From Bos javanicus (taxonomy: Eukaryota; Chordata; Mammalia; Artiodactyla; Bovidae): a stretch of DNA of 64,000 bases. Below are positions 1 through 12,200 of the stretch, piece by piece; the stretch's first letter is position 1, and the number at the start of each line of letters is the position of its first letter. Below the pieces are notes generated by a model, which saw only the letters and a list, made by a program, of their open reading frames with translations, had not been told where the DNA came from and made no database searches. The position numbers and the translations under genes were made by a program. The stretch covers positions 71,669,987 through 71,733,986 of the forward strand of contig NC_083873.1 in NCBI RefSeq assembly GCF_032452875.1, read 5' to 3'.

Positions 1-57
1 CTGATTATACATTTTATATGCAACATTGTTTTAAGATTTTATTACTTTAATTTGCAG

Positions 58-281
58 AAAGAGAACTTACTGTGGAAATTGAGAGGATGAGACTAGAACA
101 TGGAATAAAACGACGAGACAAGTCACCTTCTCGTTTAGATACATTTCTGAAAGGTATAGAAGATGAACGAGATTTTTATAAGAAAGAACTAGAAAAACTC
201 CAACATATAATACAGCGAAGATCTTGCTCTAGAAGTCATTCTACATGTGAAAAAACGCCAGTATTTAAAACACTAGAAAAG
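58..281 (+). CDS. CEP135: CEP135 exon a (first in window)
   Basis: The acceptor is tttgcag at 51-57 and the donor is aag|gtaata at 282. The first two bases complete a codon begun upstream, and the exon ends on a codon boundary, so 74 whole codons are read. The peptide runs RELTVEIERMRLEHGIKRR and on to a basic, serine-rich RRSCSRSHS segment that breaks the coiled coil. This is a likely flexible hinge, because helix formers resume in the next exon. Confidence 0.95.
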
Positions 282-3200
282 GTAATACCTCTTTGTGAGT
301 GTTTGATAAGGCAAGAAAGATCTTTATGAGCAAACTTTTGATTTATTATTGTAATAATGTAATGTTATTCATACTTATTTTAAGAAGTCTTTTTTTTTAT
401 TCTTTTTTTTTTAAATTTTATTTTATTTTTAAACTTTACATAATTGTATTAGTTTTGCCAAATATCAAAATGAATCTGCCACAGGTATACACGTGCTCCC
501 CATCCTGAACCCTCCTCCCTCCTCCCTCCCCACACCATCCCTCTGGGTCGTCCCAGTGCACTAGCCCCAAGCATCCAGTATCGTGCATAGAACCTGGACT
601 GGCATCTCGTTTCATACATGATATTTTACATGTTTCAATGCCATTCTCCCAAATCTTCCCACCCTCTCCCTCTCCCACAGAGTCCATAAGACTGTTCTAT
701 ACATCAGTGTCTCTTTTGCTGTCTCGTACACAGGGTTATTGTTACCATCTTTCTAAATTCCATATATATGCGTTAGTATACTGTATTGGTGTTTTTCCTT
801 CTGGCTTACTTCACTCTGTGTAATAGGCTCCAGTTTCATCCACCTCATTAGAACTGATTCAAATGTATTCTTTTTAATGGCTGAGTAATACTCCATTGTG
901 TATATGTACCACAGCTTTCTTATCCATTCATCTGCTGATGGACATCTAGGTTGCTTCCATGTCCTGGCTATTATAAACAGTGCTGCGATGAACATTGGGG
1001 TACACGTGTCTCTTTCCCTTCTGGTTTCCTCAGTGTGTATGCCCAGCAGTGGGATTGCTGGATCATAAGGCAGTTCTATTTCCAGTTTTTTAAGGAATCT
1101 CCACACTGTTCTCCATAGTGGCTATACTAGTCTTTCTTAATTTTCATTTTTGTAGTCTTCTGTGACTTTCTGTGACTTTAGGAACACTGCATTAATTAGG
1201 AAAACTGCTTAAGAAAAAAGTATAACATACTGATTCCTGGAAATTAAGGAAGATTAAATAGCTAATTATATATATGGGAAGAGTGCAGGGGCATCTGAGC
1301 TTCCAGAAACTGGATCCAGGAACTCATGCTACTGGACACCTCCTCTCTTTCTAATCTTTACTTTTGGTATCAGCTACATTTTCTTTCTTTGAGTAGAGTG
1401 GCTTTGTCTACATGGCAGGCTACGTGGCTTCATGCCATTCCCAGCCTTGGACCAGTCAGAAAGGCAGGCCACATTGTCCAGACCAGGCATCTTCCATGAT
1501 AACTGTGCAACAGGAAAGGGTAAAAGATAGCAGTGAGCACTGGACAGATCATCCCCTTTGTCCACTAAAACCACGTTTGCAACTTGATGGTCTAAAGATG
1601 TATAAGGTTAATGATAATGCATAAGAGAGTAAAAACGTGTCCTCATTTTAGGTCTTACTTATTTTCAACATTTTATGACTATCATTTGTGTTTAGATTTT
1701 TCTTTCTTTTAAACATTGGAGTTAGAGGATTCCTGGAGGCTTCTATGACCCTAACATTATCTACATACTGGATAAAATTAGAGAAGTTGGAAGTGCAGTC
1801 ATTAAAACTCAGGACATTTGATTTTAGAGTTGGCTGCATTTCCCAATGCTGTCATCTTTTTCCTGAAGATCTTCTGCCTACAGCCAAATGGTTTTGAGAC
1901 ATTTTCTGATTAGACTGCTTTTTAACCTCCTTGGCTCGTGACTGAATTTGATTTAGAGTGTTAGTTTAAACACTGTGCTTTGTTATCTGTTAAGAGCACA
2001 ATGAATTGGTGGGAACATACAGTGTAAGTTAATTTATGTGTACTGAGTTGGTTTTTAAGCTCCATATATACTTAGGAATCAAGAAAAATAAATCAGTTGA
2101 TCACCTTCATTGTGTGGGACAGTCTTCTTCAAAAATGTTGATTAGTTTAATCAACTTATTAAGTAGAACTGAGTGGATAAGTGTCTCAGTACTTTTAAAT
2201 ATTGGATTTGTTTGCTTGGTGTGAATTCATGGTTGAAAGATAACTTGAGATACGGGTAAGGTACTGGTAAAATTAGGAGAGGCCTTCCCTCTTCATCTTA
2301 TTTAGTTTCTTGAAATGTTCTAATGATACCTGACATAATTCATTTTGTAAAGTTTAGAAAGTTGGGACCTTGGTAGCATTTTAGAGTCCCAGTAGTAAAT
2401 TTCAGGCATGGTAGGGAATAATGGGTGATGTATATGAGTGAAGTAGGTGGAGTGTAAGACAGTTGTGAGTGCTGTGAACTAAGGAGTAAATTCCAGCCTA
2501 AAACTGGGTGTTTTAAACATGTTTGGAAACAGTTGTTGGCAGACAACATAGACCTCTCTCAAGCTAGATTTAGTACAGGCTGAGTTTTCAACCCCTGCTT
2601 TTTATAGCAAATTGTTGGGCAGAGTTTCCTGGGATTGCTGCAACTCAGAAAAAATACTGACATTTTTCATATCAGTGATTTTTATCAACAAGATACCCAT
2701 TGGTTCTTTGTTGTCTGTGTAGGGACAGCACTGGTCTCTTTGACCTTGTACTCACCAGACTTCCAGATGTGAGTTTTGGGTATAGTGTAATGGGAAATGC
2801 TTTGGAGTTGGAAACCTTATGGAAGCTTCAACTCCACACACTGGCTTTATGACCTTAGACAAGTTACCTAACTCATGGAGCCCTGGCTTCCTCATTTGCA
2901 AAGTGAGAAATGTGTCTATAACCTCTTATGAAGATTACATTACATAATTGTATAAGGGTCCAACATAACACCTAGTTCCTAGTAAATGTTTTATTTCTTT
3001 ATTATTTGCTGGTTCAAAGCACATCTGCTGCTGCTAAGTCGCTTCAGTTGTGTCTGACTCTGCGACCCCATAGATAAAAGCCCACCAGGCTCCTCTGTCC
3101 CTGGGATTCTCCAGGCAAGAACACTGGAGTGGGTTGCCATTTCCTTCTCCAAAGCACATCAGGTGTAGGTAGAAAGTTAGATTTAATTCAGTAGATGTAT

Positions 3201-6200
3201 ACTGAGAGCATGCTACGAATGTGGCATCCAGGATACAAGATACAGAAGACCTATTTCCTGTCCTCAGTCTAGCATTGTGGGTATGTGTGCATGAGTTTGT
3301 GTGCTTGTGCGTGTGTGTTTAGGAAAAATGGAGTGATAAAAGGGAATTATTAACACAAATACATACATAAAGACATATTTAGAGACATGGGGAATTCATT
3401 CATTTTACTGAATTACATGCTAAGCACTGAAGATGTGGTGAGAAGGACCTACTGTGTCTCTGAGGGCATTTGCATTTTAGTGGTGGTGGTGGTTGTTCAG
3501 TCCTTAAGTCACGTCTGACTCTTTGTGACCCCATGGACTGCAGCACACCAGGCTTCCCTGTCCTTCACCATCTTCTTGAGCTTTCTCAAACTCATGTCCG
3601 TTGAGTCAGTGATGCCATCCAACCATCTCGTCTTCTGTCATCAGCTTCTCCTCCTGCCTTCTGTCTTTCCCGGCATCAGGGTCTTTTCCAATGAGTTTGC
3701 TCTTCACACCCGGTGGCCAAAGTATTGGAGCTTCAGCTTCAGCATCAGTCCTTCTAGTGAATATTCAGGGTTGATTTCCGTTAGAATTGAGTGGTTGGAT
3801 CTCCTAGCTGTCCAAGGGATTCTCAAGAGTCTTCTCCAGCATCGCAATTCGAAAGCATCAATTCCTGGGCTCTCAGCCCTCTTTATGGTCCAACTCTCAC
3901 ATCTGCATATGACTACTGGAAAACTAGCCTTGCCTATACAGACCTTTGTCAGCAAAGTGATATCTCTCTTTTTTAATACTCTGTCTAGGTTTTTCATAGC
4001 TTTTCTTCCAAGGAGCAAGCATCTTTTGATTTCATGGCTGCAGTCACCATCCACAGTGATTTTGGAGCCCAAGAAAATAAAATCTGTCACTCTTTTCACT
4101 TTCTCTGCATCTATTTGCCATGAGGTGATGGGACCAGATGCCATGATCTTAGTTTACTGAATGTTGAGTTTTAAGCCAGCTTTTTCACTTTCTTCTTTCA
4201 CCATCATAAAGAGGCTCTTTAGTTCCTCTTCACTCTCTGCCATTAGGATGGTAACATCTGCATATCTGAAGTTGTTGATATTTCTCCTGGAAGTCTTGAT
4301 TCTAGTTTGTGAGCCATCCATCCTGGCATTTTGCATGATGTACCCTGCATATAAGTTAAATAAGGAGGGTGACAGTATACAAACTTGATGTAATTCCTTT
4401 CCCAATTTTGAACCAATCCATTGTTCCATGTCCGGTTCTAACTATTGCTTCTTTACCTGCATACAGGTTTCTCAGGAGACAGGTAAGGTGCTCTGGTACT
4501 CCCACCTCTTTAAGAATTTTCCACAGTTTGCTGTGATCCATATGATCCATACATACAATCAAAGGCTTTAGCGTAGTCGGTGAAGCAGAGTTTTTTTTTT
4601 TTTTTAGTTCTCTTGCTTTTCCTATGACCCAGTGGATGTTGGCAATTTGATGTCTGGTTTTAGTGATAAAGACACATTAAATATCCGGTTGTGTAAATAA
4701 CTTTATAATTTCATTTATAGTAAGTGTTAATGAAGAAAGAATACGGGAAATATTCAGAATGCTATGAGAGTATATAGAGGGAGATCTAAATTAGATTGGA
4801 GAATCTGGAAGGACTCCTTACGGAGAGTGGCGTTTAAGCTGAGACCGAGACAATGATGAAAACAGACTGTCAAATCCTTATTCATTGAGCTGTCCTTTTC
4901 TAAAATCTAGGCATACCACCTCCTTTCTGTAAAAATATTTTTATTTAAATATGGTTAAGTTATAGGTTTTCTTTTATCATTATTTAAGTGTTAATTAAGT
5001 CCTCACCCTAATTGCTTTTATCCTGTACAGATACATTTTACCCTTTAAGATGTACAGATAGCTATTCTCATTCATTTTTCCTTGACTTTTCTTGCTTAAC
5101 CAAGAGGATAACTTATTTCCAAGTGGCAGGTGAAGGATCTTCATGGATATTTACCATTTACCAAGTGTCCTTTGGACATGGCATGTGCATAGTAGATATT
5201 GACCTAGATCAGGATGCTTTCCAATGTAGCAGAATACCAGATTGTCACTATCTGGGGCTTCTGCATATAGTACTTGAACATTAATATACCACAGACACCA
5301 GGTATACATTTACCATATTTATTTTCTACAGGAGGAAGTTAATGTTTTTTTTTTTAAGTTATAATGAAATAATAGGCATAATCTTGTTTTAGGAATGTTG
5401 GAAGTACTTGCTTATTCAGTGAATATCCTAATGTACACCGTCTGGTAGAAATATTTATATTTATCTGATTGCATAAAAAAAAGACCTCACCTAGGTTTGG
5501 TGCTGGGACAGTTGGGGGCTGGTATGCCTGGGAAATTGATCTTGGATTTAGTCTTGGGAAACGCTGAGGAATGTGCTAGGCTGTTAGAGTTACTTGTACT
5601 GGGTGAGCAGGTAAGCAGGTATACACATACCCTCTTGATTCCTCCCTTGGAGAGGGTTATAAACTAGTGATTCCCAATTCCAAATGAATCAGAATCACCT
5701 GGAGGGCTTGATAAACCAGTTACTGGGCCCTGCCCCCAAAGTTTCTGATTGAGTAGGTCTGGGATATACCTCAAAATTTGCATGCCTTGCACATCCCCAG
5801 ATACTGTGTGCTTCTGGTCTGGGGATTATACTTTAGTTACAACACCAGTATAAACAACTGGGGGAGAATGACAATTGAAGCATCTGATGGGATCTATTTA
5901 AGTAGCATCAGTGGCAGCTGGGTCTCTTGCTGGGAACTTGAAAGCCTGGAAATTTGCCCCAGTATTGCCAGCATTCTCTCTCCTGCTCTCCTTATAGATT
6001 AATAATTGTATTCTTTAATTACATTAAAGGAAGTTGTGTTCTTTTTGTCTGTTCACATCTTTCAGTCAGTCTCATCATCAGCATCCTTGTGGCAACCATG
6101 TGGTGATAATTACAACAAATGATAACTTCTGTCTTGAATTATATTTCAGGGTGATTACGACTCGGATATCCATCTCATCACAAGAGAAAGAGACGAACTT

Positions 6201-9200
6201 CAGCGTATGCTAGAAAGATTTGAAAAGCACATGGTGGATATACAGTCCAATGTTAAATTATTGACAGCAGAAAGAGATAAACTAAGTGTCTTATATAATG
6301 AAGTAAGATATTGATTATGTAACACCAGTTAACTGTAATAGAACCAGTATATATCCTTTATATTACTGTAGTGTATGGATCTTAGGGCTATTCCTTCATA
6401 GTTAGTAGTTTCTACTATCATCCTGTTCCCAAAGCAGAGATTTCTATTGTTTTTTCATATTTTTTTTTCCTCTTTTCTAGCCTGTCTATAGGTCACTTTG
6501 GGATAATTCCCTGTTTCTCAAACTGCTGAATGGGTCTCAGCCTGACTCTGAGTCAGGTGTGTCCTTGGGATTCACTCATGTTGAATTATGTGTATCTTAC
6601 AGTGGGTAGCACTAACTAATTGGATACATTGGATATTAAGGTCTTAGCTTCGAGGGATAGGGAGGGGAAATTCACTGTAAGTTGGACCAGTTACAAGCCG
6701 CAGTTGTCAGAAGGCAAGGTGAGTCTGAACAAAGCATGGTGTTTATCACCAAAATTTGTTCTCCTACCAATCTCCCATGAAATCCTATTGCTATTTTGAG
6801 AGGAAGAGAAAGATATATGAGTTAAAAGGCCAAGTTGAAGAAGCTTTTTTTACTTTTGGAGTTTTTTTGGGATTCTGCAGTACAAATTGATCTACTTTCT
6901 GGGCTTTTCCTGCAGTTGGCTTAGATTTCAGCTTTCTTGGGTCTGCTTACTTAATTAGTAGTTGTCCATCTGCTATTTGGCTTTCAAAATTTTGTGGTTG
7001 GCACTTCTCTCCATCTTCTTGTCTTTTTGTTTTAATTATTACTATTATTACTCAAATCCTTTTACTCTCATTTTGGTGGCATTTGGGAAGAGAGCAAAAG
7101 TAGCATATGTTTAGTTTTCCTTTTTTTAACTGGGAGTATATACAGTGTTTTTTCATTTATATCTTTTACTACTTTAAGGCTCAGGAAGAATTATCTGCAC
7201 TAAAACAAGACTCTACCCAAACTACAGTTTCACATAATACTATTAGTCTTATAGAAAAGGAAAAAGAACTTGCATTATCTGACTTAAGAAGGATTATGGC
7301 AGAAAAGGAAGCTTTAAAAGACAAGTTAAAAGTAAGTAATTAGATTGACTTATTTTTAAAAGGTAATTTATTGAGAAAAAAGGAGGTCCTTTTTTATGTT
7401 TTCCTGTGATATAACTATTTTGAATCTAGATCAGGAGTTGGCAAACCATGGCCCATCAGCCAAATCCAGAACACTGTTTTTATATGGCCAACGTGCTAAG
7501 AATGGTTTTTACGTTTTAAAATCATTGAAAAAAATTGAAAGAAGAACATTTCATGACACATGAAAAATTGTGAAATTCAGATTTCATTGTTGATAATACT
7601 TACTAGTGGGAATACTCATTCATGTACATGCTGCAGTGGCAGAGTTGAGGAATTGCAGTAAAAACTGTTTGGTCCACAAAGCCTAAAACATTTATTAACT
7701 GTTTATTTATAGAAAAGAACCAACTCTGATCTCAATAGGAATTCCCTCATATGGAGGGAGATTATCTTTTTTTTTTTTCCTTAAAAAAAGCTTCATTGAG
7801 ATATTCACATATCATAGAATTTACCCATTTAAAGTGTATAATTCATTAGTTTTTAGTATATCCACAGACTTGTTCAGCCATCCCCACAATCACTTTTAGA
7901 GCATGTTCATTACCTCAAAAAGAAACTCTTGTACTGGTTAGCAGTCACTCTTAACATCTCCCAGCCTCCTCAGGCTTAGACAACCACTACATTCTCTCTC
8001 TAGATTTACCTCCTCTGGACATTTCATATAAATTGAACCATTCAGTATGTCTTTTTTTTTGTTTTTGTCTGGCTTCTCTAACTTAGCATAATGTTTTCAA
8101 GGTCCATCTGTTAGGTCATATGTAACAGTACTTTATTACTTTATATTATGGGGTAATATTCCATTGTATGGATAGACAGCATTTTCTTTATCATTGGGGT
8201 GGTTTCTGCTCTTCAGCTATTACGAATAATGGTGCTGTGAACATTTGTATACAACTTTTTGTGTGGGTATGTTTTCTTTTGTCTTAGATGTATACCTAGT
8301 CATACGATAACTTTAATCATTTGAGCAACTGCCAGGCTGTTTTTCCAAAGTGTTTGTGTCATTTTTAGTCCCACTGGCAGGGGTTAGAGTTCTAATTTCT
8401 CTGCATCCTTACCAATATTTGTTACTATCTATCTTTTTTGTTATCATCATACTGGTGAGTGTGAAGCAGTATCCTTTTTAATTTTGATTTGCATTTCCCC
8501 GATGACTAAAGTGCTTATTTTTATATGTTTATTTGGCCACTTGTATATCTTCTTTATAGAAATCTCTGTTCAGATCCATTGCTCATTTTTTTTGAATTGG
8601 ATTATCTTACTGAGTTGTAAGAATACTTATATATTCTCAATACAATCCCCTTGTCAGATATATAATTTGCAGATATTTTCCCTCCCTCATTCTGTGGATT
8701 GTCTTCTCATTTTTTTAGTATTGTTATTTGAAGCACAGATATTTTAAAATTTTGATGAAGTCCAGTTTAATTTTTTTCTTTTGTTTGTGCTTTTGGTGTC
8801 ATATCTAGGGGGCAATATTTTATTTCATAATCTCTCCAAAATGTTAACATACATAAAGCACTTAACAGTGCTCAGTACATTAAAAGAACTCAGTGTTAAC
8901 TATTATTGTTACTATTAAAGCCTCCATAGTTTACTTCCAATAAATATTATTGAATTAATGTTTAGAAATTAGTACCTAAAGTTAAGAATAAGAACTTTTA
9001 AGTTTTATAAAGATGGTCTTTATGTCATAGATTTTCAGTTCAAGTTTTGCCCCAACAGAGTACTTTTAATTTGAATCTTCTGAAAAATTACCTTCTAGAA
9101 AGTGCTTTTTTATAAAAATAAGTGTCACAGTTACCAAATGGAAAACTTCTGTGCAATATGGCAACTTTTAGTGCAAGCTACTGATTTATCCTTCATATCT

Positions 9201-12200
9201 ATTGAAATGACTAAGGAATGTAAAAGTAGGATTAAAAAGTACAGTAGTACCAAAAACTCAGAAAAAGTGACATTCATATTACCAGACTCTTTCTGGATTA
9301 CAGGAGGCAGGATTTATGAGTTTACAACAGATTTTTTACATAAAAACTCAACTAATCCTCTCAGTCATTAAGTCTCCTCTACTAGTTTCCTGTTATTTCA
9401 CTGCCCACCCAGTTTTTGAACCCAGGCATCATCACTGAGTCCTCTCTCCCTGAAAACTCCTATCTCTCATTTAAGCACAAAGTCCTACTGATGCTACTTC
9501 TAATAATATGTAACATGTGTTACGCCCTTTCCATGTGGGAAACTGTTCTAAGTGTGTTTTACAAGGGCTTTGTCAGTAAGTCTTCACAGTTGCCTTTTCA
9601 GTTGGCAGTGTTTACAGATGCAGTATCTGAGTTACAGTGAGTTTAAATAATTTGCTGAACCAACAGACACATGAAAAGATGCTCACCATCGCTAATCATC
9701 AGAGAAATGGAACTCAAAACCACAATGAGGTATCACCTTATACCTGTCAGAGTAGCTATTGTCAAAAAGACCACAAAGAGCAAATGTTGACAAGGATGTA
9801 GAGAAAAGGGATTGTTTGTACACTGTTGGTATTATAAATTCATGTGGCTACTGTGGAAAACAGTTTGAAGATTCCTCAAAAACCTAAAAATAGATCTATA
9901 ATAATATATGATCCAACAATTCTACTCCTGGGTATATGCCTGAAGAAAGGAAAAAACAGTAATTTGAAAGATATATGTTTATAGCAGTGTTATTTATAGT
10001 TCCCAAGATATGAAAGCAACTGAAGTGTCCATCAATGAATGAGTAAGGAAGCTGTAGTATGTATTTTCAATGGAGTACCAGTTGGCCATAAAAAAGAACT
10101 AAATTTTGCTATTTGCAACAATGTGGGTAGACTTGGAAGGCATTATGCTTAGTGAGATAAGTCAGAGGAAAACAAATACTTTATGTTATCACTTGCATGT
10201 GGAATCTAAAAAATGAAACAAGCTAGTGAATGAAAAAAACAAATACTGTATGTTACCACTTATATGTGGAATCTAAAAAAATGAAACAAGCTAATGAATG
10301 AAGAAAACAAATACTGTATGTTATCACTTAAATGTGGAATCTAAAAAATGAAACAGGCTAGTCTGAAAGACTCAGACTCACAGATACAGAGAACAAACTA
10401 GTGGTTACGGGTGGGGAGAGGGGTTGGGGGAGGGGCAAGATGGAGTAGGGAATTAGATTTCCCTGGTTGTTCAGTGGTTAAGACTGCACTTTCAGAACAG
10501 TGGATGTGGATTTGATCCCTGGTCTGGGAACTAAGATTCTATATGCTGTGATGTGGCCAAATAAAAATTAAAAAAAAAAAAATGTTTAAAAGAGGTACTA
10601 ATAAATTTGTATAAAATAAACAAGCTACAAGAATATATTATACAGCACAGCATATATAGCTGGTATTTTATAATCATAAATGGAGTAAATTTTTAAAAAC
10701 TGTGAACTATTATGTTGTATACCTAAGACCTATGTAATATTGTGAATTAACTATACCTTAATAAAAAAATAGTAATAATGATTTGCCCAAGATTACCCAG
10801 CTAATGAAGTCACAAAGACTCTGGCTCCTGAGCTCACAGTGGTTTCTCTTGCATCACTTTGCTTGTTTCTATTCCCCTATTACCATCCTATTCTGGCCAT
10901 TATTCTCTCAACTGCACTAGTGTATCAGTGGCCTCTCAAATCTCTATTTTACAGTGAAGTCAGAGTCATTGTTCAAAGATGTAAATCTGCTTACTTCACT
11001 TCCTGTTTTAAAATCCATTAACTGTTCTCAGGGACTTCTGTGATTGGTCCTTGCTACATCATGGTCAAGCTCAGCCCTCCCCACCCGCTACTCCCCACCC
11101 CTCATTTTCTCAACTCCAGGCTTAATGGACTTTCTCGTGCCCCTGTCTTTAACATAGGCTATTGAAAACTCCTTTATCCCTTTCAGTCTCCTCACCTGGT
11201 TGATTTCTATTCACCCTTTAGAGCCAGGTTAGTCATTTCCTTACACAGGAAGTGAACTCTGGATCCCTGATTCTCTTCCAGTACGTTGCCTTCAAGTTCC
11301 TTTTCCTAGCAAAATATTCATGAATTTTATTTTAATATCTTGTTTAAAGGTTTATCTTTACTAGACTATAATGTTTATGACACCAGAGACTTTATCTGTT
11401 TTACTGTATTCCTCACACCTTACTTGGTGCTTGGTATATAATATGTACTCAGTACTGGCTGAATGATTTAGTAAATGAAAAAAGGCCTCCAGTAGAGTGA
11501 CTTTTTCAATGAAATATATAATCCAAACATCAGATGTCTTAACTTATTTTTAATAAATAGTAGTGAAAGTGTCAGTTGTGTCCACCTGTTTGTGACCCCA
11601 TGGACTGGAGCCCGCCAGGCTCCTCTGTCCATGTAATTCTCCTGGCAGAGATATTGGAATGGATTGTCATTTCCTTCCTCAGGGGTCTTCCTGATCCAGG
11701 GATCTGGTTCTCTTGCATTGTAGGCAGATAGATTCTTTACCATTTGAGCCACGAGGGAAGCCCATTTTTAATGAATAACATGGATGGAAGTAAGAATTGG
11801 CGCGAAAAATTCTCGTAGAGCACAGCATATCATTTGTCCTGGACTTAGCATCAACAAGAGTCAGACAAGTTAATATAACCAAAAATAACAACACTTGTGT
11901 TTATATTATTGACCAGCTCCCTGTTGAAACTTTGAACTCTTGCATCACCCTGTAGTATTCTGTTTTCTGTATCTTCCTGATCCCATCTGTTGTTCCTTTG
12001 TAGTCTGTTCCTCTTACGTCTCCTCTCACGAGGGCATACTTCTGGGCTTACTTAATTTGCTGGGTTTTTCCCTTTATCGTTGTGCTAATGGATTGATCTG
12101 TATAAATCTTTATAAATGAACCCATATCAGTCTGTGTCTTCTGTCACAGTCACACATGGAGGTGGAGTGTAAAAGATGAAGAACTCTTGTTTTTGTTTTC

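Larger units (their letters stand above)
282..6149 (+). other. CEP135 intron; unassigned parts
   Basis: Apart from the repeats listed separately, 1139-2784, 3161-3474, 4666-5660 and 5841-6149 show no repeat, ORF with codon character, RNA gene or regulatory array that I can support. They are A/T-rich intronic DNA. Confidence 0.6.
9656..10775 (+). mobile_element. L1 3' part, sense, inserted into a MIR
   Basis: Sense ORF2 C-terminal sequence starts ccaacagacacatgaaaaga and ends in an A-rich tail with aataaaaaaat. The flanks aataatttgc (9647-) and aataatgatttgc (10774-) are probably the diverged target duplication. It contains a CHR SINE and a tandem triplication, listed separately. Confidence 0.8.
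9497..10840 (-). repeat. MIR split in two by an L1
   Basis: Reverse-oriented MIR sequence runs from about 9497 to 9655 (gaaactgttctaagtg, gatgcagtatctgag) and resumes at about 10780-10840 (tttgcccaagattacccagc). Joining the two halves gives a normal MIR order. The interruption is the L1 at 9656-10775. Confidence 0.7.

Noticed and set aside
1374..1624. Overlapping ORFs on both strands near 1.4-1.6 kb
   Set aside because: Short, no family resemblance, no splice sites in frame with CEP135. Treated as chance ORFs in unique intronic DNA.
3525..4160. 211-codon + strand ORF
   Set aside because: It is the antisense shadow of the BovB RT ORF. The same hydrophobic, serine-rich peptide recurs in the antisense frame of other BovB copies (e.g. 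25158, 35582, 54881).
10169..10365. Repeat array that could suggest a CRISPR-like or regulatory array
   Set aside because: Three tandem units without spacers inside an L1 3' UTR in a mammalian genome.
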